Positions 1 through 8,915 of a stretch of DNA of 64,000 nucleotides are shown here, one piece after another. A model generated the notes under the pieces. That model was given only the letters and a program-made list of their open reading frames with translations, searched no databases and was not told where the DNA came from. Numbering within the stretch: position 1 is the stretch's first letter; every line of letters begins with the position of its first letter. Source of the stretch: Paenibacillus sp. RUD330 (GTDB taxonomy: Bacteria; Bacillota; Bacilli; Paenibacillales; Paenibacillaceae); contig NZ_CP022655.2 of NCBI RefSeq assembly GCF_002243345.2, forward strand, positions 3,412,501 through 3,476,500, in the 5' to 3' direction. The translations under genes were made by a program, and so were the position numbers.

Positions 1-673
1 TCTGCTTGTCGATCGTCAGCTCCAGATTGAGCCCGTCCGTCGGCGCCTGGTAGCGGTCCGTCGAGCCCGGCATCATCTCTCCCTTGGCGTCCGACAGATA
101 GGAGATGCTGCCCTTGACTCCCTTGAGCTTGTCGTCGTATTTCTTCTCGATGCCGGTAAGCCCGCCGTCGACGCCTGTAATGCCGAGCACGCTCGCCGCA
201 AGCTCGCCGAACGGATAATAGCGCTTGTTGTCCTCGGCGACGACGATGCCCGGCAAGCCGAGCTTCTTGATCTCCAGCGCCTTGTCCAGGGAAATCTTGA
301 GGCCCTCGGGCTTGATGATGACGCTCATGGCCTTCTTCTTGAGCAAGCCGAGCAGCTTCGTCTCCGAGATGCCGAGGACGGGCGCGAGCGTTTTTGCCGT
401 GCCTTCCTTGTCCTTGATCTGCACCGGAATAGCGACAATCGTCGGCGAGCTGACGTTGTAGGCCAGCTTCGTGCCGTTGCGGTCCGTAATATCCCCGCGG
501 TTGGGGGCGAATGCGACTTCGCGCCTCCAGTTGTCCTCCGCCTTGGCCGAGAGCTCTCCGCCGCGGACCAGCTGGACATAGCCGAGCCGGGCGATAAGCG
601 CGACAAAACCGACCAGAACGACGACAAGCGCTAGAAAGAGGCGGCGCCTCAAGGTGACATTGGAAACTTTCAT
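1..673 (-). CDS. spoVD: Stage V sporulation protein D (SpoVD), class B penicillin-binding protein, N-terminal part only
   Basis: A sporulation-specific class B transpeptidase of the FtsI family, required for spore cortex synthesis. Only the first 224 codons are in the window; the gene runs off the left edge. It starts at ATG (671-673) after an AGAGGGG site. The visible part has a short basic N-terminus, one membrane segment (about residues 10-28) and the family dimerisation-domain motif RGDITDRNG. The transpeptidase domain lies outside. It follows pbpB on the same strand after about 180 bp, the pbpB-spoVD order of the Bacillus division cluster. That larger gap would fit a private mother-cell promoter, but I could not pick out a convincing SigE site. 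Calling it SpoVD rather than a second vegetative PBP rests on gene order and on resemblance to its neighbour. Confidence 0.85.
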   Translation of the reverse strand, partial: MKVSNVTLRRRLFLALVVVLVGFVALIARLGYVQLVRGGELSAKAEDNWRREVAFAPNRGDITDRNGTKLAYNVSSPTIVAIPVQIKDKEGTAKTLAPVLGISETKLLGLLKKKAMSVIIKPEGLKISLDKALEIKKLGLPGIVVAEDNKRYYPFGELAASVLGITGVDGGLTGIEKKYDDKLKGVKGSISYLSDAKGEMMPGSTDRYQAPTDGLNLELTIDKQ

Positions 674-852
674 CCGCACGTTCCCCTCTCGTCCGTTAAC
701 ATGGGACAGGTACAGTCTGTCCGTACAAGTTAACGTATTCGGGAAAACAGCGGCGTATGCCAAGCCCGGGGCGGCTGGCTTAAGGCAGCCATGGAACCGG
801 AATGCCGGACGGAGCCGCAGACAGCGTCAGCGCTGCAGGCCCGCCAGCCGGC

Positions 853-3165
853 TCAGCCGCCGCCGGCTGGAGGCGCGCTTTCCCCGCTGCCGCTGGAGCC
901 ATCCGGCTTGCCGCCGGACGCATCCGCTCCGCCGTCCTGCTTCGCGCCGGAGGAGCTGCCGCCGGCCGTGGTCGAACCCGCCGCGGAGGCGTTTGTCGCC
1001 TCTTCGCCCGCAGGAGGCTTCAGGATCAGCTTGACGACCGGCTCTCCGTTCAGCTTGGCCTCCATCTGGGAGATAACGTAGCCTTCGCCTTCCGTTACGC
1101 ATTTGCGGCCGACGGAGCTGCACAGCTGCAGCGCTTCGCGCAGCGACGAGCCCGCCAGGGAAGGCAGCTGCAGCTTGTTCTCCTCCTCTGTCACCAAATA
1201 GACGCTCTGGCTGTCCGAGACGATCGTCCCGGCGGCGGGCATCTGCTTCAGCACGCTGGCGCCTTTGCCGACGGCCTTCGAAGCCAATCCTCTCGCCTTC
1301 AGCTCCTGCTGCGCTTTTGCGAGCGTCAGTCCGGTCAGGTCCGGCACCGTAAGCGGCTGCTTCTTGTCCTGGGACGGAGGCACGGCGGCATCGGGCTTGA
1401 CCCCCATGTAACGCAAGCTCTGGGTTACGATCTTCTTGAATACCGGAGCCGCGATCTTGCCGCCGCCGGGATCCGGGACGCTCGGCGAATCCACGATGAC
1501 ATATACGACGAAGCGCGGATTGCTCACGGGAGCATACCCGATGAAGGATACGACGTATTTGTCCTTGGAGTACGTGCCGTTGACGATTTTCTGGGCGGTG
1601 CCGGTCTTGCCGGCTACCCTGTAGCCGGGAATGGCGGCGTTGCGGCCGGTGCCGATCTTGCTGTCGGACACGACCTGCTCCAGGAAGCCGCTCGTAAGCT
1701 TCGAGGTTTCCGCCGTGATGACCTGGCGGACCTGCTCCGTCTGCGTTTCCGTCTTCTTGTCCGTAGCCGGATCGTCGATTTCCTTGACGATATGCGGCTT
1801 CAGCAGCTTGCCGCCGTTGGCGACGGCGGCGACGGCCGCCACCTGCTGGATCGGCGTCACCGATACCGGACCTTGTCCGAAGGAAGCGCGGGCGACGTCG
1901 GACTTGCCCTGGATGTTGAGGCTGCCGCGCACCTCCTGCTTGATTTCAATGCCGGTTTTGGTGCCGAAGCCGAAGTTGCGGATGTAATCCGTCAGCTTCT
2001 CCTTGCCGAGCCTTTCCATTCCGAGATGGACGAAAGCGACGTTGCTGGAGCGCTTCAGCCCTTCCAGATAAGTGATCGGTCCCCATCCCGAGCGCTTGAT
2101 GTCGTACACATCCTGACCCGGCACCGAAATCCGGCCGGACATGTACTCCTCGTTCGGATTGAACATCTTCTCCTGCACGGCGCCGGCCAGCGTCACGATC
2201 TTGAACGTCGAGCCCGGCTCGTAGGTTCCGCCGACGGCGAGATTGTTGAAGTTGATCGGGTTCGACGACGAATACGAATTGGGATCGAAGGTCGGCAGAT
2301 TCGCCATCCCCAGAACCTCCATCGAATTCGGATCGGCGACGATCGCCGTGATGCTCTGCGGCTTGTACAGGTCATAGGCTTCCTGGATCGCGTCCTGGAC
2401 ATAATGCTGGATCTCGTTGTCGATCGTCAGCTTGATGTTCTTGCCGTTCACGGCAGGCACGAGCTTGGCCGTCCCGTTGTCCACCTGAACCCGGTTGCCG
2501 TCCTTCTCGTACACGATCTTGCCGTCGGTTCCCTTGAGGACGTCGTTGAAATCCGCCTCGAGGCCGATGACCGGATCGCCCTGCTTGTTGACGAAGCCGA
2601 GCAGATGCGCCGCAAGCGTATTGTTCGGGTAGAGCCGCTTGGACCCTTTGATCAGCGTAATGCCCATGTCGCTGCCGCTGATCTTCTTGCCGCGCTTTTC
2701 CTCCAGGTCCTTCTTGATCTGCACGCTGAGCTTGGCCACCTCGTCGGACTTCTTCTTCTCGATGTTGAGCCCTTCCGGCCTCAGCTCCCGGTACTGGGAA
2801 TATTCCCCCTTGGCATTGCGGAAGCTCACCTGCTTGACGATGTCGGCCTTGGGCTTGCCTAGTATTTTCGAGAGCCCGTCCGCCACCTGATCCTCGATGC
2901 CCAGCTCCTGAATGACCTTGGGATTGACGACGACTGTGTAGGCGGGAATGTTCATCGCCAGAAGGTTGCCGTTGCGGTCCGTGATCGTCCCTCGTTCCGC
3001 CGGAATCGTGTCGGATGCCGCCCAGATCTTCTTCGCTTCGCCGAGCCAGAAGTCGGCCTTGACGACCTGAACCCAGAAGATGCGGGTAAATAAAACAAGA
3101 AAAAGGAGGGTGATGAGCCCTCCGACGAACAGCGTGCGCAGTTTGATTCGCTTGACGGTATCCAT
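853..3165 (-). CDS. pbpB: Penicillin-binding protein 2B, septal transpeptidase with two PASTA domains
   Basis: FtsI-type class B PBP that cross-links peptidoglycan at the division septum. The 770-residue protein has a membrane anchor (about 10-30), the dimerisation motif AERGTITDRNGN (56-67), and the catalytic motifs STFK (Ser319, Lys322), SSN (373-375) and KTGTAQ (from Lys520). Two PASTA domains follow (about 604-660 and 665-716), then a Gly/Ser/Ala-rich tail of about 50 residues that looks disordered. The PASTA pair and gene order match PBP2B of Bacillales. It begins 5 bp after the ftsL stop, with a GGGAAGGT site inside the ftsL end, so the two are probably co-translated. The low-complexity tail is longer than I expect for the family. 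Confidence 0.95.
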   Translation of the reverse strand: MDTVKRIKLRTLFVGGLITLLFLVLFTRIFWVQVVKADFWLGEAKKIWAASDTIPAERGTITDRNGNLLAMNIPAYTVVVNPKVIQELGIEDQVADGLSKILGKPKADIVKQVSFRNAKGEYSQYRELRPEGLNIEKKKSDEVAKLSVQIKKDLEEKRGKKISGSDMGITLIKGSKRLYPNNTLAAHLLGFVNKQGDPVIGLEADFNDVLKGTDGKIVYEKDGNRVQVDNGTAKLVPAVNGKNIKLTIDNEIQHYVQDAIQEAYDLYKPQSITAIVADPNSMEVLGMANLPTFDPNSYSSSNPINFNNLAVGGTYEPGSTFKIVTLAGAVQEKMFNPNEEYMSGRISVPGQDVYDIKRSGWGPITYLEGLKRSSNVAFVHLGMERLGKEKLTDYIRNFGFGTKTGIEIKQEVRGSLNIQGKSDVARASFGQGPVSVTPIQQVAAVAAVANGGKLLKPHIVKEIDDPATDKKTETQTEQVRQVITAETSKLTSGFLEQVVSDSKIGTGRNAAIPGYRVAGKTGTAQKIVNGTYSKDKYVVSFIGYAPVSNPRFVVYVIVDSPSVPDPGGGKIAAPVFKKIVTQSLRYMGVKPDAAVPPSQDKKQPLTVPDLTGLTLAKAQQELKARGLASKAVGKGASVLKQMPAAGTIVSDSQSVYLVTEEENKLQLPSLAGSSLREALQLCSSVGRKCVTEGEGYVISQMEAKLNGEPVVKLILKPPAGEEATNASAAGSTTAGGSSSGAKQDGGADASGGKPDGSSGSGESAPPAGGG

Positions 3166-3170
3166 GGCTG

Positions 3171-3554
3171 CTACCTTCCCGTCGTGGCGGAGGCTGCTTC
3201 CTCAGTGCCGGACTGCTCCGGCTCGATCATGCCCTGCGCGATCGCCATGGCGCGGATCCGGTCCGGATCGTTCAGCTTGGCAAGCTCCGCCTGCAGCACT
3301 TTCATATCCACGACCGACTCGGCATAAGTGGAGTCCATCGTCTTGATCTGCAGCTGCATGCGGTAGTCCTGCGCATAACGGAAAATGATAAGGACGACAA
3401 GGCCGACGATAATAGCTACCGAGAACAGGTAGCGAAGCATTTCAGCCGGAGGAATCATCCTCCTGACCTTCACGACTGTTTTTGTCTCTTTTACCGGCTG
3501 CTGTTCCGGCTTTCGTTTGGGCTGCAGCGCCAGGTTGCCGCTCGTGTAAGCCAA
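3171..3554 (-). CDS. ftsL: Cell division protein FtsL
   Basis: Small bitopic divisome protein that works with DivIC/FtsB and the septal PBP. It has a basic cytoplasmic N-terminus, one strongly hydrophobic segment (LFSVAIIVGLVVLIIF) and an extracellular coiled-coil half ending in the FtsL-like NDPDRIRAMAIAQGM stretch. The frame is open up to an ATG at 3590, but that ATG has no ribosome site. A strong AGGAGGGG lies inside the extension, 8 nt before an in-frame TTG at 3554, giving a 127-residue product starting MAYTSGN; I chose that start. It sits between rsmH and pbpB as in other Firmicutes. Sequence conservation in this family is low, so position and topology carry the call. Confidence 0.88.
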   Translation of the reverse strand: MAYTSGNLALQPKRKPEQQPVKETKTVVKVRRMIPPAEMLRYLFSVAIIVGLVVLIIFRYAQDYRMQLQIKTMDSTYAESVVDMKVLQAELAKLNDPDRIRAMAIAQGMIEPEQSGTEEAASATTGR

Positions 3555-3676
3555 AGCTGATTCCCCTCCTGCATGTTGATTCAATTTCATTGCGTCATGG
3601 TGAATAAGAAACCACCTGGAAGTTTATGTGCGAAGTGCCAGAGATCCGGGAGCGGCCTGGAGGCCGCATCTCCGGC

Positions 3677-4633
3677 TTACAGCTTCTCGGCGACTCTGAG
3701 CTTCGCCGACCGCGATCTCGGGTTCGCCTCGAGCTCTTCCTCGCCCGGCAGGACCGGCTTGCGGGTAATGAGCTTGAGCGTGCCGGTGCCTCCGCATACG
3801 CATTTCGGGAAATCCGGCGGACAAGTGCACTTCTCCAGATAACCGGCGAACAGCTGCTTGCAGATCCGGTCTTCGAGCGAGTGGAACGTGATGACGGATA
3901 CCCGCCCTTTGGGCGCTAGGCAGGCAACCGCCTGCTCGAGCGCTTCTTCCTCCGCTCCAAGCTCGTCGTTGACGGCGATGCGGAGCGCCTGGAACGTGCG
4001 CTTGGCCGGATGGCCTCCCGTGCGCCGGGCCGCTGCCGGTATGCCCGACTTGATGAGCTCGACCAGTTCCCCCGTCGTCTTGATCTCCCCGGACTGCCGC
4101 TGCTTGATGATCGCGCGCGCGATCTGCCTGGAAAACTTCTCTTCCCCATAGCGGTAAAAAATCCGCGCCAGCTCGCTCTCTTCCCAGTGGTTCACAATTT
4201 CATGCGCCGTGAGCTCCGCCTCGCGGTCCATTCTCATGTCCAGGGGAGCATCGTGATTGTAGCTGAAGCCTCGTTCGGCCTCGTCGAGCTGCGGGCTGGA
4301 GACGCCAAGATCGAACAGGATCCCGTCTACTTGCGGCACGCCTTTCTCGTTCTTCGGGATATCCGCAAGCATCGTCAGCTGTTCCTGCAAATAACGGAAA
4401 TTGCTCCGGACAAGCGTCACCCGGTCCATGTAAGGAGCCAGCCTGATCTTCGCATTGTCATGAGCCCAGTCGTCCTGATCGAAGGCGATCAGCCGGCCTT
4501 TGCCGGACAGCCGGGAAGCGATCAGCTCGCTGTGCCCCGCGCCGCCGAGCGTGCAGTCGACGTAAATGCCGTCAGGACGGATATTCAGGCCCTCTACGGC
4601 CTCTTCCTTGAGTACGGTAATGTGATGAAACAA
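3677..4633 (-). CDS. rsmH: 16S rRNA (cytosine1402-N4)-methyltransferase
   Basis: Methylates N4 of C1402 in the ribosomal P site using S-adenosylmethionine. The 318-residue protein shows the RsmH motif [10 protein letters not shown] (26-35) for cofactor binding, an internal [14 protein letters not shown] region, and the C-terminal FHSLEDR motif, all typical; length is normal. The start is TTG (4631-4633), 8 nt after AGGAGG. It is the second gene of the mraZ cluster, upstream of ftsL on the same strand. The reaction releases S-adenosylhomocysteine, the substrate of the AhcY encoded just upstream of mraZ, although that gene is separated by its own terminator. Confidence 0.97.
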   Translation of the reverse strand: MFHHITVLKEEAVEGLNIRPDGIYVDCTLGGAGHSELIASRLSGKGRLIAFDQDDWAHDNAKIRLAPYMDRVTLVRSNFRYLQEQLTMLADIPKNEKGVPQVDGILFDLGVSSPQLDEAERGFSYNHDAPLDMRMDREAELTAHEIVNHWEESELARIFYRYGEEKFSRQIARAIIKQRQSGEIKTTGELVELIKSGIPAAARRTGGHPAKRTFQALRIAVNDELGAEEEALEQAVACLAPKGRVSVITFHSLEDRICKQLFAGYLEKCTCPPDFPKCVCGGTGTLKLITRKPVLPGEEELEANPRSRSAKLRVAEKL

Positions 4634-4709
4634 AGGGGTGTCCTCCTGATGATTCTTGATGACTGACTAGGATGCACAACGATACTTAATCCAAAAATAA
4701 GGTCGTGAA

Positions 4710-5147
4710 TCAGAAATTAATGTCGAAATCGGTCAATTTTTCCGCAATTTCGTTGAACGTATCCTCGGACTGCTGATAGTAGCCTTCCCACACCGGCTTG
4801 CTCCAAATTTCCACCCGGCTGGATACGCCGAGCACCATGCAATCCTTCTGCAGCTTGGCATACTCCGTCAGATGGCTGGGCAAATTTACCCTTCCCTGTT
4901 TGTCGAGCTCCAATTCGACGGCCCCGGAAAAGAAGAACCTGCTGAACGCCCGCGCATCCGCCTTCATCAGCGGCAAGCGGCGGATCTTCTGCTCGAGCTC
5001 GCTCCATTCGGCTTGGGGATATACGAACAAGCAGTTGTCCAGGCCTCGGGTGGCGATAAAGGTAGAGCCGAGAGCTTCGCGGAACTTGGATGGAATCGTG
5101 AGCCGGCCTTTGTCGTCCAAGCTGTGCTGGTGTTCTCCCAGAAACAT
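4710..5147 (-). CDS. mraZ: Transcriptional regulator MraZ
   Basis: DNA-binding regulator of the division and cell-wall cluster, built from two SpoVT/AbrB-like halves. Both signature motifs are present: [12 protein letters not shown] near the N-terminus and [12 protein letters not shown] in the second half; 145 residues, normal for the family. An in-frame ATG 42 nt further upstream (5189) would add residues rich in Gly and Ser. I reject it because that stretch is the repeat array expected to be the MraZ operator, and because the family begins MF-GEH/Y at the chosen ATG (5145-5147). First gene of the cluster mraZ-rsmH-ftsL-pbpB-spoVD; likely autoregulated. Confidence 0.95.
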   Translation of the reverse strand: MFLGEHQHSLDDKGRLTIPSKFREALGSTFIATRGLDNCLFVYPQAEWSELEQKIRRLPLMKADARAFSRFFFSGAVELELDKQGRVNLPSHLTEYAKLQKDCMVLGVSSRVEIWSKPVWEGYYQQSEDTFNEIAEKLTDFDINF

Positions 5148-5152
5148 CGGCG

Positions 5153-5200
5153 CCCCACTCCCTCCCCCTATTCCACCACTTTGCCCCACTTCTCCCCACT
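5153..5200 (-). promoter_or_regulatory. MraZ operator: direct repeats with 10-bp period
   Basis: Read on the minus strand, the core AGTGG occurs at 5200-5196, 5190-5186 and 5180-5176, a degenerate TAGGG at 5170-5166, and AGTGG again at 5159-5155 (one base out of phase). MraZ of E. coli is known to bind TGGGN repeats separated by 5 bases, that is, one per helical turn. The array ends just before the mraZ start and overlaps its ribosome-binding region, which suggests autorepression of initiation. Confidence 0.75.
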
Positions 5201-5382
5201 AGGAAATTGGTATTCGCCGCCTGAACTCTATTTCCTCCTTCAAAACGAAGATTCGGGCAAACTTTTTCACCTAAAAATTTTCTCATACTTGAAACTTTTC
5301 GCGCCATGCGCTCGTGTATCTTGTTCTCGTTACGCGACTATCAGCATCCTGTTTATGGGGAAACAGCGAGAACGGAAAAGTC

Positions 5383-5412
5383 AAAAAAAGCCGCCCCTCT
5401 CGGGGACGGCCC
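5383..5412 (-). terminator. Rho-independent terminator after ahcY
   Basis: GC-rich stem (GCCGTCCCC / GGGGCGGC with one bulge, loop GAGA) followed on the minus strand by seven T. It separates ahcY from the mraZ cluster. Confidence 0.85.
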
Positions 5413-5421
5413 AGGCAGCGG

Positions 5422-6696
5422 TCAGGAAGACCAGCTGTCCAAATATTTGATCTGCTCTTCGGAGAGCGAGTCGATTCCGATGCCGAGCGCGCTCAGCTTC
5501 GTTCTCGCCACTCCTTCATCCAGCTCGTAAGGAACGTTGATGACCTTGGCTCCAAGCTCCTTGTAGGAATCGTTGACGTATTTGAGGGAGACCGCCTGCA
5601 GCGCGAAGGTCATGTCCATGATCTCGGCCGGATGGCCGTCGCCCGCGGCGAGGTTGACGAGGCGGCCTTCGGCGAGGACATAGATGCTGCGTCCGTCTTC
5701 CAGCTTGTACTCTTCGATGTTTTTGCGGACCGTGCGGATCTCGGAAGCGAGAGCGGCCAGGTCGGGCTTGCTGAACTCGACGTCGAAATGGCCCGCGTTC
5801 GCCAGAATGGCGCCGTTTTTCATGACCGGATAGTGTTCTCCGTTGATGACGGCCTTGTTGCCGGTTACGGTGATGAACATATCTCCCCGCTTGGCGGCCT
5901 CGATCATCGGCATGACCTGGAATCCGTCCATGTAGGCTTCGACCGCCTTGATCGCGTCGACCTCGGTTACGATGACGTTGGCGCCCAGTCCCTTGGCCCG
6001 CATCGCCACGCCCTTGCCGCACCAGCCATAACCGACGACGACGACCGTCTTGCCGGATACGACCAGATTGGTCGTGCGGATGAGGCCGTCCCATGCGGAT
6101 TGGCCGGTTCCGTAGCGATTGTCGAACAGATGCTTGCAGTAGGCGTCGTTGACCGCCACCATCGGGAACTTCAGCGCGCCTTCCTTCTCCAGCGCCTTCA
6201 GCTTGATGATGCCCGTCGTCGTCTCTTCCGCGCCGCCGCGGATGTTCTCCATCAGATCGGGACGCTCGGAATGCAGGATGGTGGCGAAGTCGCCGCCGTC
6301 GTCGATGATGAGGTCGGGCTTGCTCTCGAGCGCCCGGACCATCAAGTCCTTGAACTCCTGAGGACCCGGGTTGTATTTGGCGAACACGGTGATGCCCGCT
6401 TCCACGAGCGCCGCGCAGACATCGTCCTGGGTGGACAGCGGGTTGCTGCCCGTTATGGTCACCTCGGCTCCTCCGGCCTGGACCACCTCCGCCAGATAGG
6501 CGGTCTTGGCTTCCAGATGGAGGCAGACCGATACCTTCAGCCCTTTGAAAGGCTGCTCCTTCTCGAACTGGGCACGGATCTCGTTCAATACCGGCATATG
6601 GGCCTGAACCCAGTCGATCTTGAGACGGCCTTCCGCTGCCAGCGATCTGTCGGCCACGATGCTGGCTTCTTTGGCGTTGATTGTCATAAGCTGCAT
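5422..6696 (-). CDS. ahcY: Adenosylhomocysteinase (S-adenosyl-L-homocysteine hydrolase)
   Basis: NAD-dependent enzyme that splits S-adenosylhomocysteine into adenosine and homocysteine, keeping the methyl cycle running in one step. Seen: the NAD-binding stretch VVVVGYGWCGKGVA preceded by TTNLVVSGK, the substrate/NAD motif NAGHFDVE, and the CKHLFDNRYGTGQS region typical of the family. The frame opens at an ATG at 6717, but GGAAGG lies 5 nt before an in-frame ATG at 6696, giving 424 residues; I chose that. Many Bacillales instead use the two-step Pfs/LuxS route. The gene stands between bshC (53 bp upstream) and mraZ, with its own terminator, so it may be read with bshC, whose product consumes cysteine. 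Confidence 0.95.
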   Translation of the reverse strand: MQLMTINAKEASIVADRSLAAEGRLKIDWVQAHMPVLNEIRAQFEKEQPFKGLKVSVCLHLEAKTAYLAEVVQAGGAEVTITGSNPLSTQDDVCAALVEAGITVFAKYNPGPQEFKDLMVRALESKPDLIIDDGGDFATILHSERPDLMENIRGGAEETTTGIIKLKALEKEGALKFPMVAVNDAYCKHLFDNRYGTGQSAWDGLIRTTNLVVSGKTVVVVGYGWCGKGVAMRAKGLGANVIVTEVDAIKAVEAYMDGFQVMPMIEAAKRGDMFITVTGNKAVINGEHYPVMKNGAILANAGHFDVEFSKPDLAALASEIRTVRKNIEEYKLEDGRSIYVLAEGRLVNLAAGDGHPAEIMDMTFALQAVSLKYVNDSYKELGAKVINVPYELDEGVARTKLSALGIGIDSLSEEQIKYLDSWSS

Positions 6697-6749
6697 ACAC
6701 ACCTTCCATGATTCCATTCTGTTGTCGGTCGGCGCCAGGCCGCCGCTGC

Positions 6750-8402
6750 TTACAAGCGTACCAGCCTATGTCCCGTGCAGGGCTCGAAAGGAGCCTCGAG
6801 CAGAACGTCCAGCCATCTGCGGCCATATGCGTTCAGATAATACACGGATGCCAGAACCCGCTCCTGCGGACGCCCATCCGGACATACTGCCGTTCCGAGC
6901 GCGTCCATCCGGTCCAGAGCGGTCTGCTCCCTGCTCTCCAGCGCTTTTTTGGTCTTGTCTTCCATGTACTGGATCTCGCGGGCGATTCGGCTCCAGTTGT
7001 TCTCGCCAAGATTCGCCAATCCCTTCTCCACGGATGCGGCCATCGCCAGCGCAGGGCTGTAGGCGTCCTGCATGCGGAGTAGCGCTTCCTGGAAGCGCTC
7101 GCTGATGCCGTGATGGCCGCTGCCGGCGAGCCACTGCTGCTTCTTGGCTTCGATTCCGCCGAGAGCGTCTTCAAAGGAGATCCGGTACGTTTCCATCGTT
7201 TTGGCCGCCGCCGGCTCCAGCAGCGTGAAGGAAAGCCGCGGCGTCAGGATCGGCATCTCCATCCCGAGTTCGCGGAATGCGGCCCCGGTCTGAGCCCAAT
7301 AGGCGATCTCTCCGGGTCCCAAAACCGTCGACAGGACAGGGAACAGAAACTCCTGCATGAGAGGCCGCGTGAATACGTTGTTGCTCAGCCGCTCAGGCTC
7401 CCGCACGGCGATCGACGCCAGCTCCCGGGAAGGGAGAGAGACGAGTCCCTTGCGGTCCTCGAAACGGTCGCCTCTGCGGTGGAGGAGCACCCGCTCTTCG
7501 CTGCCCGCTTCTCCATATTCATGGAAGAGGAACAGGTTGGCGCCTCCTTCCGCAAGGTCGGCCTGCGGCTTGTATCCAAGCTCCTCCACACTGGCTGTGC
7601 CCGCAAGGAATGCCTGCTCGAGCTGGGCGTTGCGCGATACGAGCTCGGAGAACATCGGCCCCTCCAGCTTGCGCAGTCCCGGATCGTCGGCATCGACGAG
7701 GAGCAGGCCCTTCTCTCCGAACAAGGCGTTCAGCATCGAGGCGAACAATTCCGTCAGCGTCCTGCAGCTCTCCGAGCCATGCCGCAGCTCTGCGCATAGC
7801 GCAAGCTTATGCGGGCTGTCGGGCAGAGCCGCTTCGAGCTGCGCCAGAGCCTCCCCAAGCGTCCGTGGATCCAGCTGCGTCCGGCTGACGGAAGAGCGGC
7901 CGGTGCCCGGTCTTGGCGCGGACAGCTTGCGGGTCGCCGTTCCTCCGGCCTCAGGCACGAAAGTCTGGCTGGCCTCGTCCCAGTCGTGGTCCTCTCCCGC
8001 GATCCAAAACACCGGCACGACGGTCTCGCCGAGCAGGCGCGATGCCCATTCGGCGGTCTGCAGGATCGTCACCGCCTTATGTATGATCATCAAGGGGCCG
8101 GTCCACAGTACGGCCTGCTGGCCGCCGACGACGACGGGCGACCCTTGCTCCAGGAAGTCCAGATTGGAGCGGACCTGTTCGGAGAGTCCGAACGGCTCTT
8201 GGTAGTTCCTCACTGCGGCAGCCACGCTTCGGCTGTCGGCACGCAAGCCTTCATGATTTCTGAGCCGGCGCAGCCGCGTCTTCCAATGTTCCTCATCTGC
8301 GGCATGATAGCCGAGCAGCGGCTCAAGCGCCTCGCGCTTGCGGCCGATGTAATCATCGGCAAGCGGCTGGCCAAAAGGCAGGCAAATCGTCTCCATATTC
8401 AT
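6750..8402 (-). CDS. bshC: Bacillithiol synthesis cysteine-adding enzyme BshC
   Basis: Last step of bacillithiol synthesis: ligation of cysteine to glucosaminyl-malate. The 550-residue length and the motifs SPVVVGGQQAVLWTGPL, VPVFWIAGEDHDWDE and the C-terminal YYLNAYGRRWLDVL stretch identify the YllA/BshC family, a Rossmann-like core with a coiled-coil insertion. It lies upstream of the mraZ cluster, the position known from Bacillus, but here ahcY is inserted between them. The spacing of the GGGGGG ribosome site to the ATG is long, so the start could be one codon pair later (ATG of MET). Confidence 0.93.
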   Translation of the reverse strand: MNMETICLPFGQPLADDYIGRKREALEPLLGYHAADEEHWKTRLRRLRNHEGLRADSRSVAAAVRNYQEPFGLSEQVRSNLDFLEQGSPVVVGGQQAVLWTGPLMIIHKAVTILQTAEWASRLLGETVVPVFWIAGEDHDWDEASQTFVPEAGGTATRKLSAPRPGTGRSSVSRTQLDPRTLGEALAQLEAALPDSPHKLALCAELRHGSESCRTLTELFASMLNALFGEKGLLLVDADDPGLRKLEGPMFSELVSRNAQLEQAFLAGTASVEELGYKPQADLAEGGANLFLFHEYGEAGSEERVLLHRRGDRFEDRKGLVSLPSRELASIAVREPERLSNNVFTRPLMQEFLFPVLSTVLGPGEIAYWAQTGAAFRELGMEMPILTPRLSFTLLEPAAAKTMETYRISFEDALGGIEAKKQQWLAGSGHHGISERFQEALLRMQDAYSPALAMAASVEKGLANLGENNWSRIAREIQYMEDKTKKALESREQTALDRMDALGTAVCPDGRPQERVLASVYYLNAYGRRWLDVLLEAPFEPCTGHRLVRL

Positions 8403-8507
8403 CGGGTAACCTGCAACCCCCCAGCTGTAAATGCGAAGCTTTCGCTACGATTGTACACCTTGAGCGGGGACCCGTCAAAACCGTAACTGAAATTAGTACA
8501 GATTCTG

Positions 8508-8906
8508 CTACACCTGGAACATATGCTGGGCGATGCCGGCCGCCATGAGAACGATGTACATGATTCCCATCGCGAAAAAACCGAGCCGCCAAATCGCGCG
8601 GAATATTTTGCGGACATCGACCTGGCCGCGCTTGCGGAACTGAAGGTTGCCGAGCAGGCCGCCGCCGATGAGCATGACGAGCAGAATGCCGTACAGGCCG
8701 AACGAATTGGAGAAGATCCGGTTGAACAGCACTGCGACGCATCCGATCAGCAGCGCGGTCGTGATATCCATCGCCAGCCGCAGCGATCGCTTGCGGTCTC
8801 CGGTAACGGCTCGGGCAATGAAGAAAATGAGCGCGAAGGGGATAAAAGGTATCATCGCGAGCAGTGCGTAAGCTGTTTTCAAGCTTTCCCAAACGAACAC
8901 GGACAT
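8508..8906 (-). CDS. DUF3397-type small membrane protein
   Basis: 132 residues with four hydrophobic segments (about 12-32, 45-63, 69-86 and 106-127) and basic loops, so a polytopic membrane protein. It resembles the DUF3397 family, which in Bacillales is often found between panE and bshC, exactly its place here. It starts at ATG after AGGAAAGG, 9 bp downstream of the panE stop, so the two are likely co-transcribed. No function is known to me. The 105 bp between it and bshC hold no clear terminator. Confidence 0.75.
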   Translation of the reverse strand: MSVFVWESLKTAYALLAMIPFIPFALIFFIARAVTGDRKRSLRLAMDITTALLIGCVAVLFNRIFSNSFGLYGILLVMLIGGGLLGNLQFRKRGQVDVRKIFRAIWRLGFFAMGIMYIVLMAAGIAQHMFQV

Positions 8907-8915
8907 CGCCCTTTC

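Noticed and set aside
802-2862. 686-codon open frame on the plus strand opposite pbpB
   Set aside because: Arises from GC-rich codon bias of the real minus-strand gene; no ribosome site, no family, low-complexity Arg/Gly composition.
4717-5307. 196-codon frame overlapping mraZ in another phase
   Set aside because: Passes through the MraZ operator and gives no recognisable protein; mraZ itself has both family motifs.
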